A stretch of DNA of 64,000 bases, taken from NCBI GenBank assembly GCA_010909165.1, contig VJWM01000011.1, positions 1,364,001 through 1,428,000 of the forward strand, written 5' to 3'. A program made the position numbers and the translations under genes. Positions within the stretch are counted from its first letter, which is position 1. Each line of letters opens with the position of its first letter. Below are positions 42,241 to 54,649 of this stretch, in pieces. This DNA is from Anthoceros angustus (lineage: Eukaryota > Streptophyta > Anthocerotopsida > Anthocerotales > Anthocerotaceae). The notes under the pieces are model-generated. The model was given only the letters and a program-made list of their open reading frames with translations, did no database searches and had not been told where the DNA came from.

Positions 42241-43080
42241 ACTTAGAAGTGACATCATTTGTTGCTTGCTTGGTTCCTATTTCAACTCAATCATGAAGAA
42301 AACTAGTCAATGATCACCATACAAAATCTTTACATGTGATGCTATACTCAAGCATATATAATAAAACCATATCTTTCCAATGTAAAAAACTGCACCGAGA
42401 AACCTTGTTTTAACTCAATCAAAGAATCTAAGTTGTTATACAATGTAATACAACAAAGAATTGTAATCAACATAAAACTTTGTTTGACCCATGAGATCAC
42501 CATATTTGGTAGATCAAGAGAAAACAAACAAACAACAAATCATCAAAAGTAGGCAAAGTCATACATATATAGCAAAAAGTAAAAATTCATCGATGATGTC
42601 TTTTAAGGTTATTTAAATAATTGATAATTTTAAATTTATTTAAAATTATATTATTATTTTTAAAATACGTTATCTAAGAATAAATATAATACATATACTT
42701 AAAATATCTTCTTTCAATCTTTCCTTGATGACGGACATCAGAACCACTAGGCGCTCATTGGAACCCCGTTATTAACGCAGAATGAATGTAACCACTAGCG
42801 CTCATTGGAACTCCATTATTAACCCGTAATGAATGACAATGAAGGCGTGGGCAAGGGTTCGTGCAATAAGATGGATAGGGTTTGAGGCAAAGATGGCCCT
42901 TTACTTCAGATCAAAAGTGTGTACTTAAAGTAATCCTACTAGATAAGAGAAGCTAATTAGTCAGCTATGTGCCTGGGACGATTGTGGCGCGACTTTTGAC
43001 GGCCACCAAGCATAACCGGTCGTTGTAGGAAGGAGTCCGCTCAAGGGAATGGTCTCGTGCTTATTCCCTCGAGCTCTACT
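42241..43080. other. No gene; AT-rich DNA and a short duplication
   Basis: 42340-42720 is AT-rich. 42741-42835 contains a tandem pair: CCACTAGGCGCTCATTGGAA and CCACTAGCGCTCATTGGAAC, each followed by a CC(G/A)TTATTAAC segment and an AATGAATG. Repeated inverted in the right arm (55740-56250). Confidence 0.5.
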
Positions 43081-43930
43081 TTATCGCTGAATCGGACTTC
43101 ATCAGTTGGGTCCGGCCCACATTAAGTGTGTGCCCTCCGAACTCCGACCAGCACAGCCACCTGGACCTTCCCACAAACCCCGCCGGATTTCCAAGATTAC
43201 CGAACAGTTTAACGACGCCCTTCGCCCCACGACTAGCGCCCCTCAGCCCTCAACTCTCCGCCACAACTCCACCTCAACACACACGCTGTAACACGACCCT
43301 TCTCCCTTATCCATTCCCATAGTAGTCACAACACCAACACGCTGATGTATTCACACCAGCCTGCCCTTCCTACCGGCTTCACGCTCATGGAGAAGTAGCT
43401 TGTACCGCAACCCCACTTGCTCCAAAGAAGATCCAAGGATGGCTTCCGCCAAGAGTCACCCCAAGCGCCTCCTAATCCTCCTACCGCTTCCACGCTCATG
43501 GAGAAGTGGCTTCACTGCATCCCCATCCGCTCCAGCCTCCAAGGATGGCTTCTCCGCAGTGTCACCCCAAGCGCCCTAATCCTCCTACCGCTTCACGCTC
43601 ATGGAGAAGTGGCTTCGCACTGCATCCCCACCTCCGCTCCAAAGCAGCCTCCAAGGTTAGTCTCGCACCGAGAAATCACCCGCGAGCACCTCCTCGAGCT
43701 CAGTCCGACCCCGTCCGCACCCATCAAGCGTGTTGGAGCTCGCTACCGAGCTCAAAACACATCCCTCTACCAATTAATCGCAGACGGTGAACTCACCCGC
43801 CTCGAGCACTCAAGGCAAGAGCACACGGAGCGCCAAGATGGTACTCGGATACTCGCCGCCTTGGACGCCAGCCTTCCTATATACTCCCATACCCCAACCT
43901 AACCCGCCTATGTATGTATCCTAACCCCTA
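43080..43930 (+). other. Unassigned Pro/Ser-rich ORF region with internal repeat
   Basis: Three copies of CTACCG(C/G)CTTC(C)ACGCTCATGG followed by AGAAGTGGCTT and a CCAAGGATGGCTTC block (about 43370, 43483 and 43583) show tandem duplication. Frames of 60 to 160 codons exist on the plus strand but have no recognised domain. This could be an LTR or 5' leader of the neighbouring gypsy remnant. Mirror copy at 54650-55480. Confidence 0.3.
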
Positions 43931-44039
43931 TGTATGTACCTAACTCGGTCGTGGTAATCACGGACGTAGCTCATCGCGCCGGACTTCTGCACCGCTTCCC
44001 CGCCAAACAAGATCCATGCCAGCGATGCCCACCAAACTA

Positions 44040-44460
44040 AACCACCCTACCAGACCACTCACGGACCGCCCGGACGACCACTCGCGACCTCAAGGACGAC
44101 CACCGGACCTCTCAAGGACGACCACTCCATCGGACCCGTCGACGGACCACCGCTTGACCTCGCCGACGGACCACCCATCTGACCGCCACTCACCACCGCC
44201 GGACCTCGCCCGACGACCACTGCCGCCCCACCCGACGACCACCCGCCTGACCTCGCCCGACGGACCACCCGCCGGACCGCCCGGACGGACCACCGGACCG
44301 CCTCGGACGACTACCCGTCGACCTCGCCCGGACGGACCACTCCGGACCGCCCGGACGGACTACCTGACCGCCCGGACGGACCACCTGGCCGACGCCCGGA
44401 CGGGACTCCACGGACCTCGCCCGGACGGACCACTCCGCCTCTGACCAGACGGACCACTCC
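44040..44460. repeat. GC-rich degenerate minisatellite (GGACGGACCACC family)
   Basis: Many imperfect copies of CCGGACGGACCAC(T/C)CCGGACCGCC and GACCTCGCC over 420 bp. All six frames are long and open (for example 142 codons rich in Pro, Arg and Thr) because of the composition, not because of a gene. Mirror copy at 54115-54540. Confidence 0.85.
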
Positions 44461-44839
44461 GTCTCCAACGGACTGAGGGTCTAGGATTGCACCGGCGCAA
44501 TCGTCAAAATGGCCTTATTGGCTAACTCCTCCCTATCCCTCTTAACAAGAACGACCAAAAAGCAAAACAAGCCGCCAAGAGTACGGGACATCGGATTTGG
44601 CACTCAAACGATCCCGCGATCCAATACGTATCCTAGTTCTTGTGAATCCAATAGTGTATCACGTAGTCTTCACCCCATTCACACTCACACACCAACACAC
44701 TATGTACTATTCTCAACCCCTGCTCACACTTGTGGAAATGGAAAGCACACACCACTCACACTTCTCACCCATGGATATACATGAGCCTCCTCCCAAGGAA
44801 AACAAAGCTTTGTTCTCAAATCCCAAGCACCTCTAGTTC

Positions 44840-46340
44840 ATTTTCTATTGCTTAGGCTTGGAGCATTGTGGAGGAGTCCCGTGATAAGCCTTGAGAAGTG
44901 ACACATGAAACGTGGATGTAACTTTAAGTTAGAACCCAAGGGAAGAGCAAGCAAGTTCATAGGCGTGTCCGATACAACTAAGAATTTTGTATGGACAAAG
45001 ATTTTGTATGGCCCATCAATCAATTTTGTATGGCCACAAGTCTCAGATGGAATGTTGTGGACAAGCAAAGCTAATTAGTAATGGAGTGTAGTCTGCAGGT
45101 TGTCCAAGATGAATCGAGGCGAAATGATATCCCGATCAACCAACAATGAGTCAAGCCATGATACCTATAGACTATCTTGAGAAAGAGGTTGACCACATTC
45201 TCCACCGCAGACAAGTCTAAATTCTTCTTCTTCTTCTTCTCCACCGCATAAATCTTTCGATTTGAAGTAGTATCACCCACCGTGTCAACTAGTTAGTAAA
45301 TACCAAGAGTGTATCATGTCTTGTGGCGCCAATGGAAGACCCATGATGAAGACTCGATCCCATGGTAGCGCCTTAATTGGCAACGTAGTAGGCCGCTTGG
45401 TTTCGCCTGTTGGCCTTGATTCACGATGCTAAGTGCATAATAAGTTGACGCATTTTGGACAACCCTACCGATTGTGTTCTAAAAACATTCAGCACCTTTG
45501 TATCGTCCAAGGATGCCTTGGTGAGAAGTAGATATAGCATTGTGAGCTTGATATGATAGCATGCCGATCTGTGGGTTAAAAGTCTACCTTCATACCATAA
45601 CATGTAGACATCAACCCGTGTCCACTTGTCGATCGCCGTAATATCCTAATAGCTACTGTATTGGGTCCATTTGCATTTAACGATTCGATGTATGCCCTCA
45701 TATATGCCTACAACCAAGTTCTCGCCTCCCATTCACATACCCTCATAGCATGTTGCGGTGAGCTCCAACCACTAGCTAGTCCGATCGTAAGAGTGTTGAT
45801 CGAGTCTCCAAATAAACCATAGGGCGTTGGTCGGTTTCAAGTTCAATTGAGAGCTCCGTAATAAAGCACCGCCAGGCTTTTAAGGGCCAAACTTGTGAGT
45901 GTTTCCTTCTCACCTCATATTAACCAAATTCAAAGATGCTTGAGCTTTTAAGAATAGTACGAATGGCCGTTGTCTTTCCTAAAAGTCTTGTCGCAACACG
46001 ACCACCAAGTCGATGCATTTGTTGTGACAATGAACGCTCACAAGATCGTGGTAAGACAATTAACTAGAGGTGAGGCAACTTGTTGAGGGCCAGGTCCAAA
46101 GTCATGTCAGAGTCATGACATTAGTGGTGCACGTATGAGCAAAGTTGCAATCAAACTTATGGTAATAAGATGCTAGCTCCACAAAGCTATGTAACTTGAG
46201 ATACCTAGACAGGTGACAGCATCGTTGTATTACTTGAACCTTAGTGGTCTAGTTGGATGCGTCAATAACATGTCCAAGATATTCCAGCTTGGTTTTGCGT
46301 AAACTTACATTCAAAAGCATGGACGAGAGTTTAACAATCT
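44840..46340 (-). mobile_element. Ty3/gypsy pol remnant, left arm
   Basis: Minus strand: RT C-terminal part with LEYLGHVIDAS and LASYYHKFDCNF (about 46150-46310; cf. YLGHVIS and GYYRKFI), the integrase H2C2 region YEGRLLTHRS (45560-45600) and integrase core residues IVYRYHGLTHCWLIG (45140-45200). Stops and shifts are frequent, so it is ancient. A GAA-type run (CTTCTTCTT, 45225-45242) lies inside. LTRs not identified. Mirror copy at 52240-53740. Confidence 0.7.
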
Positions 46341-46529
46341 AGGATATTGTATTAAATATTGGCACAAGGGTATTCCTTCTAGGCTTTATTTTCAAGATCT
46401 TTAGAATGATCTACCATGATCTAATATACCCCAAATATATTTGAGCTGCTTATTTTGTTCTTTGCTTAATGAGAGATGTGCTAAATGCTTCTTAGCCAAA
46501 TGGACACACATCTATACAACGTTATTAAG

Positions 46530-46740
46530 CATCCGGTGCTTAGATCGATACTTAGATAGGGTGCCTAAAGGAGTGGATGCTCTTAGTGCAAGTAGCTTAG
46601 GCACACCATGGTACAAGTATCAAGTATACAAACGCCGTTATTAAGCATCCTGTGCTTAGATCGATACTTAGATGGGGTGCCTAAAGGAGTGGATGCTCTT
46701 AGTGCAAGTAGCTTAGGCACACCATGGTACAAGTATAAGT
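46530..46740. repeat. Two copies of the GTGCCTAA...TTAGGCAC repeat
   Basis: Same family as 18040-18440: two tandem units (AAGCATCC(G/T)GTGCTTAGAT, GATCGATACTTAGAT, GGGTGCCTAAAGGAGTGGAT). Mirror copy at 51840-52050. Confidence 0.85.
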
Positions 46741-46916
46741 GCCATGACGGAAGTTCTCTGTGGACTATAATAGAAGTCTCCTTTCCTTCTTCTTTCATTT
46801 AACCGAAGAGAGCGGGTCAGTGGCCAGGTAGTGTAACTGAAGGGAGTTGTGGGTCAGTGTATTTCATGTCCAGGTAGTGTAGTGGCGTGTGCCCGATACA
46901 TTCATATTCTCAGCTC

Positions 46917-49440
46917 ATGCACCGAGCAAATGGGCGTCTGGATTGGTCGGGCAAAGGGCAGCAGGAGCCAGTGCTGGGACAGTTATCGTTGCGCGAGCGA
47001 ATTGGTGGGTTAAGACGTAGACTACCAAGGTCTCCTGCCCAATTGAATTCAAAGAGGCCACGGTTGAGAAACAAGCAGTCTGGGACGTGCTCATTAGCAG
47101 CAAAGCCAGCTCGTGGAAGAGGATATGTTGCTGCAGATGGCCCTTCCAGCGAGGGTCGACGGCAGGAGCCTTGTGGCGACAATTCTTTCTGGGACCCCAC
47201 GCTTTGGTGGGACAGCAGGCAAGATAAGCAGAGCGACCGTTGGCCTAACTTCCGGCACAAAGAGTCCCAGGAGGTCCTCTGGTTGAACAGCCTCCAAGCC
47301 GGGTTGGGTGGATGCCCAGCTTGCTGCTCTGGATGTGGAGGTCGGGTGATCCTGGCCCTCGCAGGCCTGCAGGATACGAAGTGGGCGTGACTGCTGCATC
47401 CGTGGCCGAGCTGTGTGGTGAGGCGACCTCGCTGAGGCTGTTGAGGCTCTGGGAGTTCTGGTGCAGGCAGACTGTCCTGTTGCCAAATCTCTGTTTTATA
47501 CTGTCTTGAAGAAATGTGTGGCGAAGAGGAATCTTGTTCTGGGTCGCCACGTCCATGCCTTGATGGTGAGAAGAGGGTACCAGTCGGACACGTTCCTGTG
47601 CAACCACATTCTAAGAATGTATGCCTCGCATGGCACGTTGCAGGACGCAATGGATGTGTTCTCCATGGTTGCCGAACCAGATGCCTTCTTGTGGTCTTCC
47701 ATAATTTCTGCGCATGTGAAACACGGACAAGACAAGCAGGCCGTAGACCTGTATCAGCGGATGCGCAGGTCAAGTGCGAGGGCAGATGGCATGTGTTTGT
47801 GGCAGCTCTTCAGGCTTGTGCAAGGGGTCTGACTTGAAAGCTGGGCAGCAGGTGCTGCTGATGTGTTGGCTAGTGGCACTCAGCTTGATTTGTTTGTCTC
47901 TAGCTGCTTGGTGGACATGTATGCCAAGTGTGGCAGCTTGGAGGATGCTCAGAAAGTGTTTGACGGACTTGGGCAGAAAGATGTGGTGACATGGACTGCT
48001 CTGATTGCAGGGTATTCCCAGCAGGGCAGGGGTCAGGAAGCCCTTTCTCTTTACAGGGCTATGCAAGAAGAAGGCATCGCGGTACCCAATGCTGTGACAT
48101 TCCTCTGCCTCCTACAGGCATGTGCCAGTGTGGGCTCTCCAGCTTTGAGATGGGGAAGCAGCCCACGCACAAGTCAGAGAACGAGGACACCAGGCCGATG
48201 AGTTTGTAGGTAGCGGGTTGGTGAACATGTATGCAAAGTGTTAGTTAGAAGAAGCACAAAGAGTCTTTGACGGTCTTGTGCAAAAGGATGTGGTGACGTG
48301 GAATGCTATGATTGGGGTACTCCCAGCAGGGCATGGGCCAAGAAGCCCTAAGTGTTTACAGTTGTATGCAAGAAGAAGGATCGCTGTACCCGATTCTGTC
48401 ACATTTGTGTGCGTGCTACAGGCATGTGTGGGCAACCCAGCTTTGAAGATGGGAAAGCAGCTTCATGTCCAACTTAGAGAGCAAGGACATCAAGCTGATG
48501 CCTTTGTAGCCAACAGTTTGGTAAACATGTATGCAAAGTGTGGCAGCCTAGAGGATGCTCGAAGAGTGTTTGACGGTCTTGGTCAAAAAGATGTGGTGAC
48601 GTGGACGGCCCTGATCGCAGGATATTCCCAGAAGGGCATGGGCCAAGTAGCCCTTCACCTCTACAGTGTTATGCAACAAGAAGGTATCGCTGTGCCCAAT
48701 CCTGTGACATTTGTTTGCCTTCTGCAAGCATGTGCTAGTGTGGGCACACCAGCTTTGGAGATGGGAAAGCAGCTTCACGGGCAGATTGTAGAGGGAGGGC
48801 ATGAAGGTGACGTGTTTGTGGCCAACAGTTTGGTATACATGTATGCGAAATGTGGCAGCCTTGAGGATGCCCAAAGACTGTTTGATGGACTTGGTCAAAA
48901 AGATGTGGTGACGTGGACTGCCATGATCGCAGGATATTCCCAGCAGGGCATGGCCAAAGAAGCCCTTCATCTATACACAGCTGTGAAGAGCGGATCAATG
49001 CAACCTGACTTTTGTGTGCCTCCTGCAGGCAAGCATGGGCACCTAGCGTTGGAGAAAGGGAGAGAACTTCATGCACAGATTAGAGAACAAGGTTTTCAAG
49101 CTGATGTGTTTGTAGGAAGCAGTTTGGTCAACATGTATGCAAAGTGTGGCAGCTTGGAAGAAGCTCAAACGGTGTTTGATGGACTTGGCCAAAAAGATGT
49201 GGTTACGTGGAATGCCATGATATCGGGGTATTCCCAGCAGGGCATGGGCCAGGAAGCCCTTCTTCTTTACGGTAGTATGCAAGCAGAAGGAATCACCTCA
49301 CCCAATTGTGTGACATTTGTGTGCCTTCTTCAGGCATGTGCCAGTGTGGGCAGCCCAGCTTTAGAAGTGGGGAAGCAGATGCATGCTCAAATCAAAGAAC
49401 GAGGACATCAAGATGGCATGTTTGTAGCCAGTAGTTTCTA
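46917..49440 (+). pseudogene. PPR gene X with N-terminal PDF-like module, ends at the inversion joint
   Basis: ATG 46917 opens a frame with a module at about 47184-47335: FWDPTLWWDSRQDK, PNFRHKE (PNF in place of PDF), and after a shift KPGWVDAQLAALD. PPR motifs follow in frames 47461-47832 (LKKCVAKRNLVLGRHVH, HILRMYASHGTLQDAMDVF), 47863-48201 and 48278-49441, with at least five PLS triads of the form LVNMYAKCGSLEDARRVF and TALIAGYSQKGMGQ. Four or more breaks (about 47420, 47830, 48190 and 48260). The protein stops at VASSF because the chromosome-scale inverted repeat begins there (49436), so E and DYW regions are not present. Same subfamily as PPR Y; its PDF module shows that the fusion is older than the split of the two PPR subfamilies. 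Confidence 0.8.
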
Positions 49441-49445
49441 AAGCT

Positions 49446-51075
49446 GGGCTGCCCACACTGGCACATGCCTGAAGAAGGCAAACAGATGTCACACATTTGG
49501 TGAAGTGATTCCTTCTGCTTGCATACCACCGTAAAGAAGAAGGGCTTCCTGGCCGATGCCCTGCTGGGAATACCCCGATATCAGGGCATTCCACGTAACC
49601 ACATCTTTTGGCCAAGTCCATCAAACACCGTTTGAGCTTCTTCCAAGCTGCCACACTTTGCATACATCTTAACCAAACTGCTTTCTACTAACACATCAGC
49701 TTGAAAACCTTGTTCTCTAATCTGTGCATGACGCTCTCTCCCTTTCTCCAACGCTAGGGTGCCCATGCTTGCACATGCCTGCAGGAGGCACACTAAAGTT
49801 ATGGAGTTGGTTGCATTGATCCGCTCTTCTTGCACAGCTGTGTATAGATGAAGGGCTTCTTTGCCCATGCCCTGCTGGGAATATCCTGCGATCATGGCAG
49901 TCCACGTCACCACATCTTTTTGACCAAGTCCATCAAACAGTCTCTGGGCATCCTCAAGGCTGCCACATTTCGCATACACGTATACCAAACTGTTGGCCAC
50001 AAACACGTCTCCTTCTTGCCCTCCCTCTACAGTCTGCTCGTGAAGCCGCTTTCCCATCTCCAAGGCTGGTGTGCCCACACTAGCACATGCTTGCAGAAGG
50101 CAAACAAATGTCACAGGATTGGGCACAGCGATACCTTCTTGTTGCATAACACTGTAGAGGTGAAGGGCTTCTTGGCCCATGCCCTTCTGGGAATATCCTG
50201 CGATCAGGGCCGTCCACGTCACCACATCTTATAGACCAAGACCGTCAAACACTCTTGAGCATCCTCTAGGCTGCCACACTTTGCATACATGTTTACCAAA
50301 CTGTGTTGCCCACACACTGGCACATGACTGTAGCACGCACACAAATGTGACAGAATCGGGTACAGCGATCCTTCTTCTTGCATACAACTGTAAACACTTA
50401 GGGCTTCTTGGCCCATGCCCTGCTGGGAGTACCCCAATCATAGCATTCCACGTCACCACATCCTTTTGCACAAGACCGTCAAAGACTCTTCGTGTTTCTT
50501 CTAAGCTGCGACACTTTGCATACAGGTTCGCCAACCTGCTGCCTACAAACGCATTGGCTTGGTGTCCTCGTTCTCTGACTTGTGCGTGGGCTGCTTCCCC
50601 ATCTCAAAGCTGGAGAGCCCACACTGGCACATGCCTGTAGGAGGCAGAGGAATGTCACAGCATTGGGTACCGCCCTGTAAAGAGAAAGGGCTTCCTGACC
50701 CCTGCCCTGCTGGGAATACCCTGCAATCAGAGCAGTCCATGTCACCACATCTTTCTGCCCAAGTCTGTCAGACATGTCCACGAAGCAGCTAGAGACAAAC
50801 AAATCAAGCTGAGCGCCCTGCTGCCCAGCTTTCAAGTCAGACCCCTTGCACAAGCCTGCCTGCTTGTCTTGTCCGTGTTTCACATGCGCAGAAATTATGG
50901 AAGACCACAAGAAGGCACCTGGTTCGGCAACCATGGTGACCTACCACAAGGAGGCATCTGGTTCGGCAACCATGGAGAACACATCCATTGCGTCCTGCAA
51001 CGTGCCATGCGAGGCGACTCATGGACGTGGCGACCCAGAACAAGATTCCTCTTCGCCACACATTTCTTCAAGACA
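49446..51075 (-). pseudogene. PPR pseudogene, right arm (Y-like mosaic)
   Basis: Minus frames 50934-50479, 50534-50229, 50225-49581 and 49663-49361 repeat PPR Y (VQEERINATNSITLVCLLQ; DVLVESSLVKMYAKCGSLEE; TTGYKHAILMSS at the micro-inversion). Patches match X instead: GVLPAGHGPRSPKCLQL (50370-50470) and GSSPRTSQRTRTP (50570-50620). The mixture changes every 50-150 bp. Frame breaks are partly homopolymer differences (CTTTTGG against CTTTTTGG near 49606). Confidence 0.8.
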
Positions 51076-51186
51076 GTATAAAACAGAGATTTGGCAACAG
51101 GACAGTCTGCCTGCACCAGAACTCCCAGAGCCTCAACAGCCTCAGCGAGGTCGCCTCACCACACAGCTCGGCCACGGATGCAGCAG

Positions 51187-51660
51187 TCACGCCCACTTCG
51201 TATCCTGCAGGCCTGCGAGGGCCAGGATCACCCGACCTCCACATCCAGAGCAGCAAGCTGGGCATCCACCCAACCCGGCTTGGAGGCTGTTCAACCAGAG
51301 GACCTCCTGGGACTCTTTGTGCCGGAAGTTAGGCCAACGGTCGCTCTGCTTATCTTGCCTGCTGTCCCACCAAAGCGTGGGGTCCCAGAAAGAATTGTCG
51401 CCACAAGGCTCCTGCCGTCGACCCTCGCTGGAAGGGCCATCTGCAGCAACATATCCTCTTCCACGAGCTGGCTTTGCTGCTAATGAGCACGTCCCAGACT
51501 GCTTGTTTCTCAACCGTGGCCTCTTTGAATTCAATTGGGCAGGAGACCTTGGTAGTCTACGTCTTAACCCACCAATTCGCTCGCGCAACGATAACTGTCC
51601 CAGCACTGGCTCCTGCTGCCCTTTGCCCGACCAATCCAGACGCCCATTTGCTCGGTGCAT
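51187..51660 (-). pseudogene. Mirror copy of the PDF-like module of PPR X
   Basis: Inverted, practically identical copy of 46917-47390, including CGDNSFWDPTLWWDSRQDKQ. It heads the minus-strand PPR mosaic at 49446-51075, so the right arm also has module plus PPR order. Confidence 0.9.
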
Positions 51661-51839
51661 GAGCTGAGAATATGAATGTATCGGGCACACGCCACTACAC
51701 TACCTGGACATGAAATACACTGACCCACAACTCCCTTCAGTTACACTACCTGGCCACTGACCCGCTCTCTTCGGTTAAATGAAAGAAGAAGGAAAGGAGA
51801 CTTCTATTATAGTCCACAGAGAACTTCCGTCATGGCACT

Positions 51840-52050
51840 TATACTTGTACCATGGTGTGCCTAAGCTACTTGCACTAAGAGCATCCACTCCTTTAGGCAC
51901 CCCATCTAAGTATCGATCTAAGCACAGGATGCTTAATAACGGCGTTTGTATACTTGATACTTGTACCATGGTGTGCCTAAGCTACTTGCACTAAGAGCAT
52001 CCACTCCTTTAGGCACCCTATCTAAGTATCGATCTAAGCACCGGATGCTT
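51840..52050. repeat. Mirror copy of the GTGCCTAA...TTAGGCAC repeat pair
   Basis: Inverted duplicate of 46530-46740. Confidence 0.9.
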
Positions 52051-52239
52051 AATAACGTTGTATAGATGTGTGTCCATTTGGCTAAGAAGCATTTAGCACA
52101 TCTCTCATTAAGCAAAGAACAAAATAAGCAGCTCAAATATATTTGGGGTATATTAGATCATGGTAGATCATTCTAAAGATCTTGAAAATAAAGCCTAGAA
52201 GGAATACCCTTGTGCCAATATTTAATACAATATCCTAGA

Positions 52240-53740
52240 TTGTTAAACTCTCGTCCATGCTTTTGAATGTAAGTTTACGCAAAACCAAGCTGGAATATCT
52301 TGGACATGTTATTGACGCATCCAACTAGACCACTAAGGTTCAAGTAATACAACGATGCTGTCACCTGTCTAGGTATCTCAAGTTACATAGCTTTGTGGAG
52401 CTAGCATCTTATTACCATAAGTTTGATTGCAACTTTGCTCATACGTGCACCACTAATGTCATGACTCTGACATGACTTTGGACCTGGCCCTCAACAAGTT
52501 GCCTCACCTCTAGTTAATTGTCTTACCACGATCTTGTGAGCGTTCATTGTCACAACAAATGCATCGACTTGGTGGTCGTGTTGCGACAAGACTTTTAGGA
52601 AAGACAACGGCCATTCGTACTATTCTTAAAAGCTCAAGCATCTTTGAATTTGGTTAATATGAGGTGAGAAGGAAACACTCACAAGTTTGGCCCTTAAAAG
52701 CCTGGCGGTGCTTTATTACGGAGCTCTCAATTGAACTTGAAACCGACCAACGCCCTATGGTTTATTTGGAGACTCGATCAACACTCTTACGATCGGACTA
52801 GCTAGTGGTTGGAGCTCACCGCAACATGCTATGAGGGTATGTGAATGGGAGGCGAGAACTTGGTTGTAGGCATATATGAGGGCATACATCGAATCGTTAA
52901 ATGCAAATGGACCCAATACAGTAGCTATTAGGATATTACGGCGATCGACAAGTGGACACGGGTTGATGTCTACATGTTATGGTATGAAGGTAGACTTTTA
53001 ACCCACAGATCGGCATGCTATCATATCAAGCTCACAATGCTATATCTACTTCTCACCAAGGCATCCTTGGACGATACAAAGGTGCTGAATGTTTTTAGAA
53101 CACAATCGGTAGGGTTGTCCAAAATGCGTCAACTTATTATGCACTTAGCATCGTGAATCAAGGCCAACAGGCGAAACCAAGCGGCCTACTACGTTGCCAA
53201 TTAAGGCGCTACCATGGGATCGAGTCTTCATCATGGGTCTTCCATTGGCGCCACAAGACATGATACACTCTTGGTATTTACTAACTAGTTGACACGGTGG
53301 GTGATACTACTTCAAATCGAAAGATTTATGCGGTGGAGAAGAAGAAGAAGAAGAATTTAGACTTGTCTGCGGTGGAGAATGTGGTCAACCTCTTTCTCAA
53401 GATAGTCTATAGGTATCATGGCTTGACTCATTGTTGGTTGATCGGGATATCATTTCGCCTCGATTCATCTTGGACAACCTGCAGACTACACTCCATTACT
53501 AATTAGCTTTGCTTGTCCACAACATTCCATCTGAGACTTGTGGCCATACAAAATTGATTGATGGGCCATACAAAATCTTTGTCCATACAAAATTCTTAGT
53601 TGTATCGGACACGCCTATGAACTTGCTTGCTCTTCCCTTGGGTTCTAACTTAAAGTTACATCCACGTTTCATGTGTCACTTCTCAAGGCTTATCACGGGA
53701 CTCCTCCACAATGCTCCAAGCCTAAGCAATAGAAAATGAA
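52240..53740 (+). mobile_element. Ty3/gypsy pol remnant, right arm
   Basis: Inverted duplicate of 44840-46340, here in sense on the plus strand: LEYLGHVIDAS (about 52270-52310), YEGRLLTHRS (52980-53010) and IVYRYHGLTHCWLIG (53405-53450). Same stops as in the left arm, so it was already decayed before the duplication. Confidence 0.7.
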
Positions 53741-54114
53741 CTAGAGGTGCTTGGGATTTGAGAACAAAGCTTTGTTTTCCTTGGGAGGAGGCTCATGTAT
53801 ATCCATGGGTGAGAAGTGTGAGTGGTGTGTGCTTTCCATTTCCACAAGTGTGAGCAGGGGTTGAGAATAGTACATAGTGTGTTGGTGTGTGAGTGTGAAT
53901 GGGGTGAAGACTACGTGATACACTATTGGATTCACAAGAACTAGGATACGTATTGGATCGCGGGATCGTTTGAGTGCCAAATCCGATGTCCCGTACTCTT
54001 GGCGGCTTGTTTTGCTTTTTGGTCGTTCTTGTTAAGAGGGATAGGGAGGAGTTAGCCAATAAGGCCATTTTGACGATTGCGCCGGTGCAATCCTAGACCC
54101 TCAGTCCGTTGGAG

Positions 54115-54540
54115 ACGGAGTGGTCCGTCTGGTCAGAGGCGGAGTGGTCCGTCCGGGCGAGGTCCGTGGAGTCCCGTCCGGGCGTCGGCCAGGTGGTCCG
54201 TCCGGGCGGTCAGGTAGTCCGTCCGGGCGGTCCGGAGTGGTCCGTCCGGGCGAGGTCGACGGGTAGTCGTCCGAGGCGGTCCGGTGGTCCGTCCGGGCGG
54301 TCCGGCGGGTGGTCCGTCGGGCGAGGTCAGGCGGGTGGTCGTCGGGTGGGGCGGCAGTGGTCGTCGGGCGAGGTCCGGCGGTGGTGAGTGGCGGTCAGAT
54401 GGGTGGTCCGTCGGCGAGGTCAAGCGGTGGTCCGTCGACGGGTCCGATGGAGTGGTCGTCCTTGAGAGGTCCGGTGGTCGTCCTTGAGGTCGCGAGTGGT
54501 CGTCCGGGCGGTCCGTGAGTGGTCTGGTAGGGTGGTTTAG
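54115..54540. repeat. GC-rich minisatellite, mirror copy
   Basis: Inverted duplicate of 44040-44460 (GGTGGTCCGTCCGGGCGGTC family). Confidence 0.9.
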
Positions 54541-54649
54541 TTTGGTGGGCATCGCTGGCATGGATCTTGTTTGGCGGGGAAGCGGTGCAGAAGTCCGGCG
54601 CGATGAGCTACGTCCGTGATTACCACGACCGAGTTAGGTACATACATAG

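Larger units (their letters stand above)
36420..49366 (+). repeat. Left arm of a large interrupted inverted repeat (sequence X)
   Basis: 47560 down to about 41530 is repeated inverted at 51020-57055, and 39390 down to 36420 at 57508-60463. Examples: the 142-codon frame at 44016-44444 equals that at 54133-54561, and 46887-47390 equals 51187-51690. The outer 2.1 kb (39390-41530) has no partner in the right arm. Confidence 0.95.

Noticed and set aside
44016-44444. 142-codon Pro/Arg/Thr-rich protein
   Set aside because: Encoded by a GC-rich minisatellite that is open in several frames on both strands; repeat composition explains it.
49300-49500. Palindrome as a plain hairpin-adapter read artefact
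   Set aside because: Would give a continuous mirror image. Here the first 1.6 kb of the right arm follows another locus (Y) in direct orientation, and two more switches occur.
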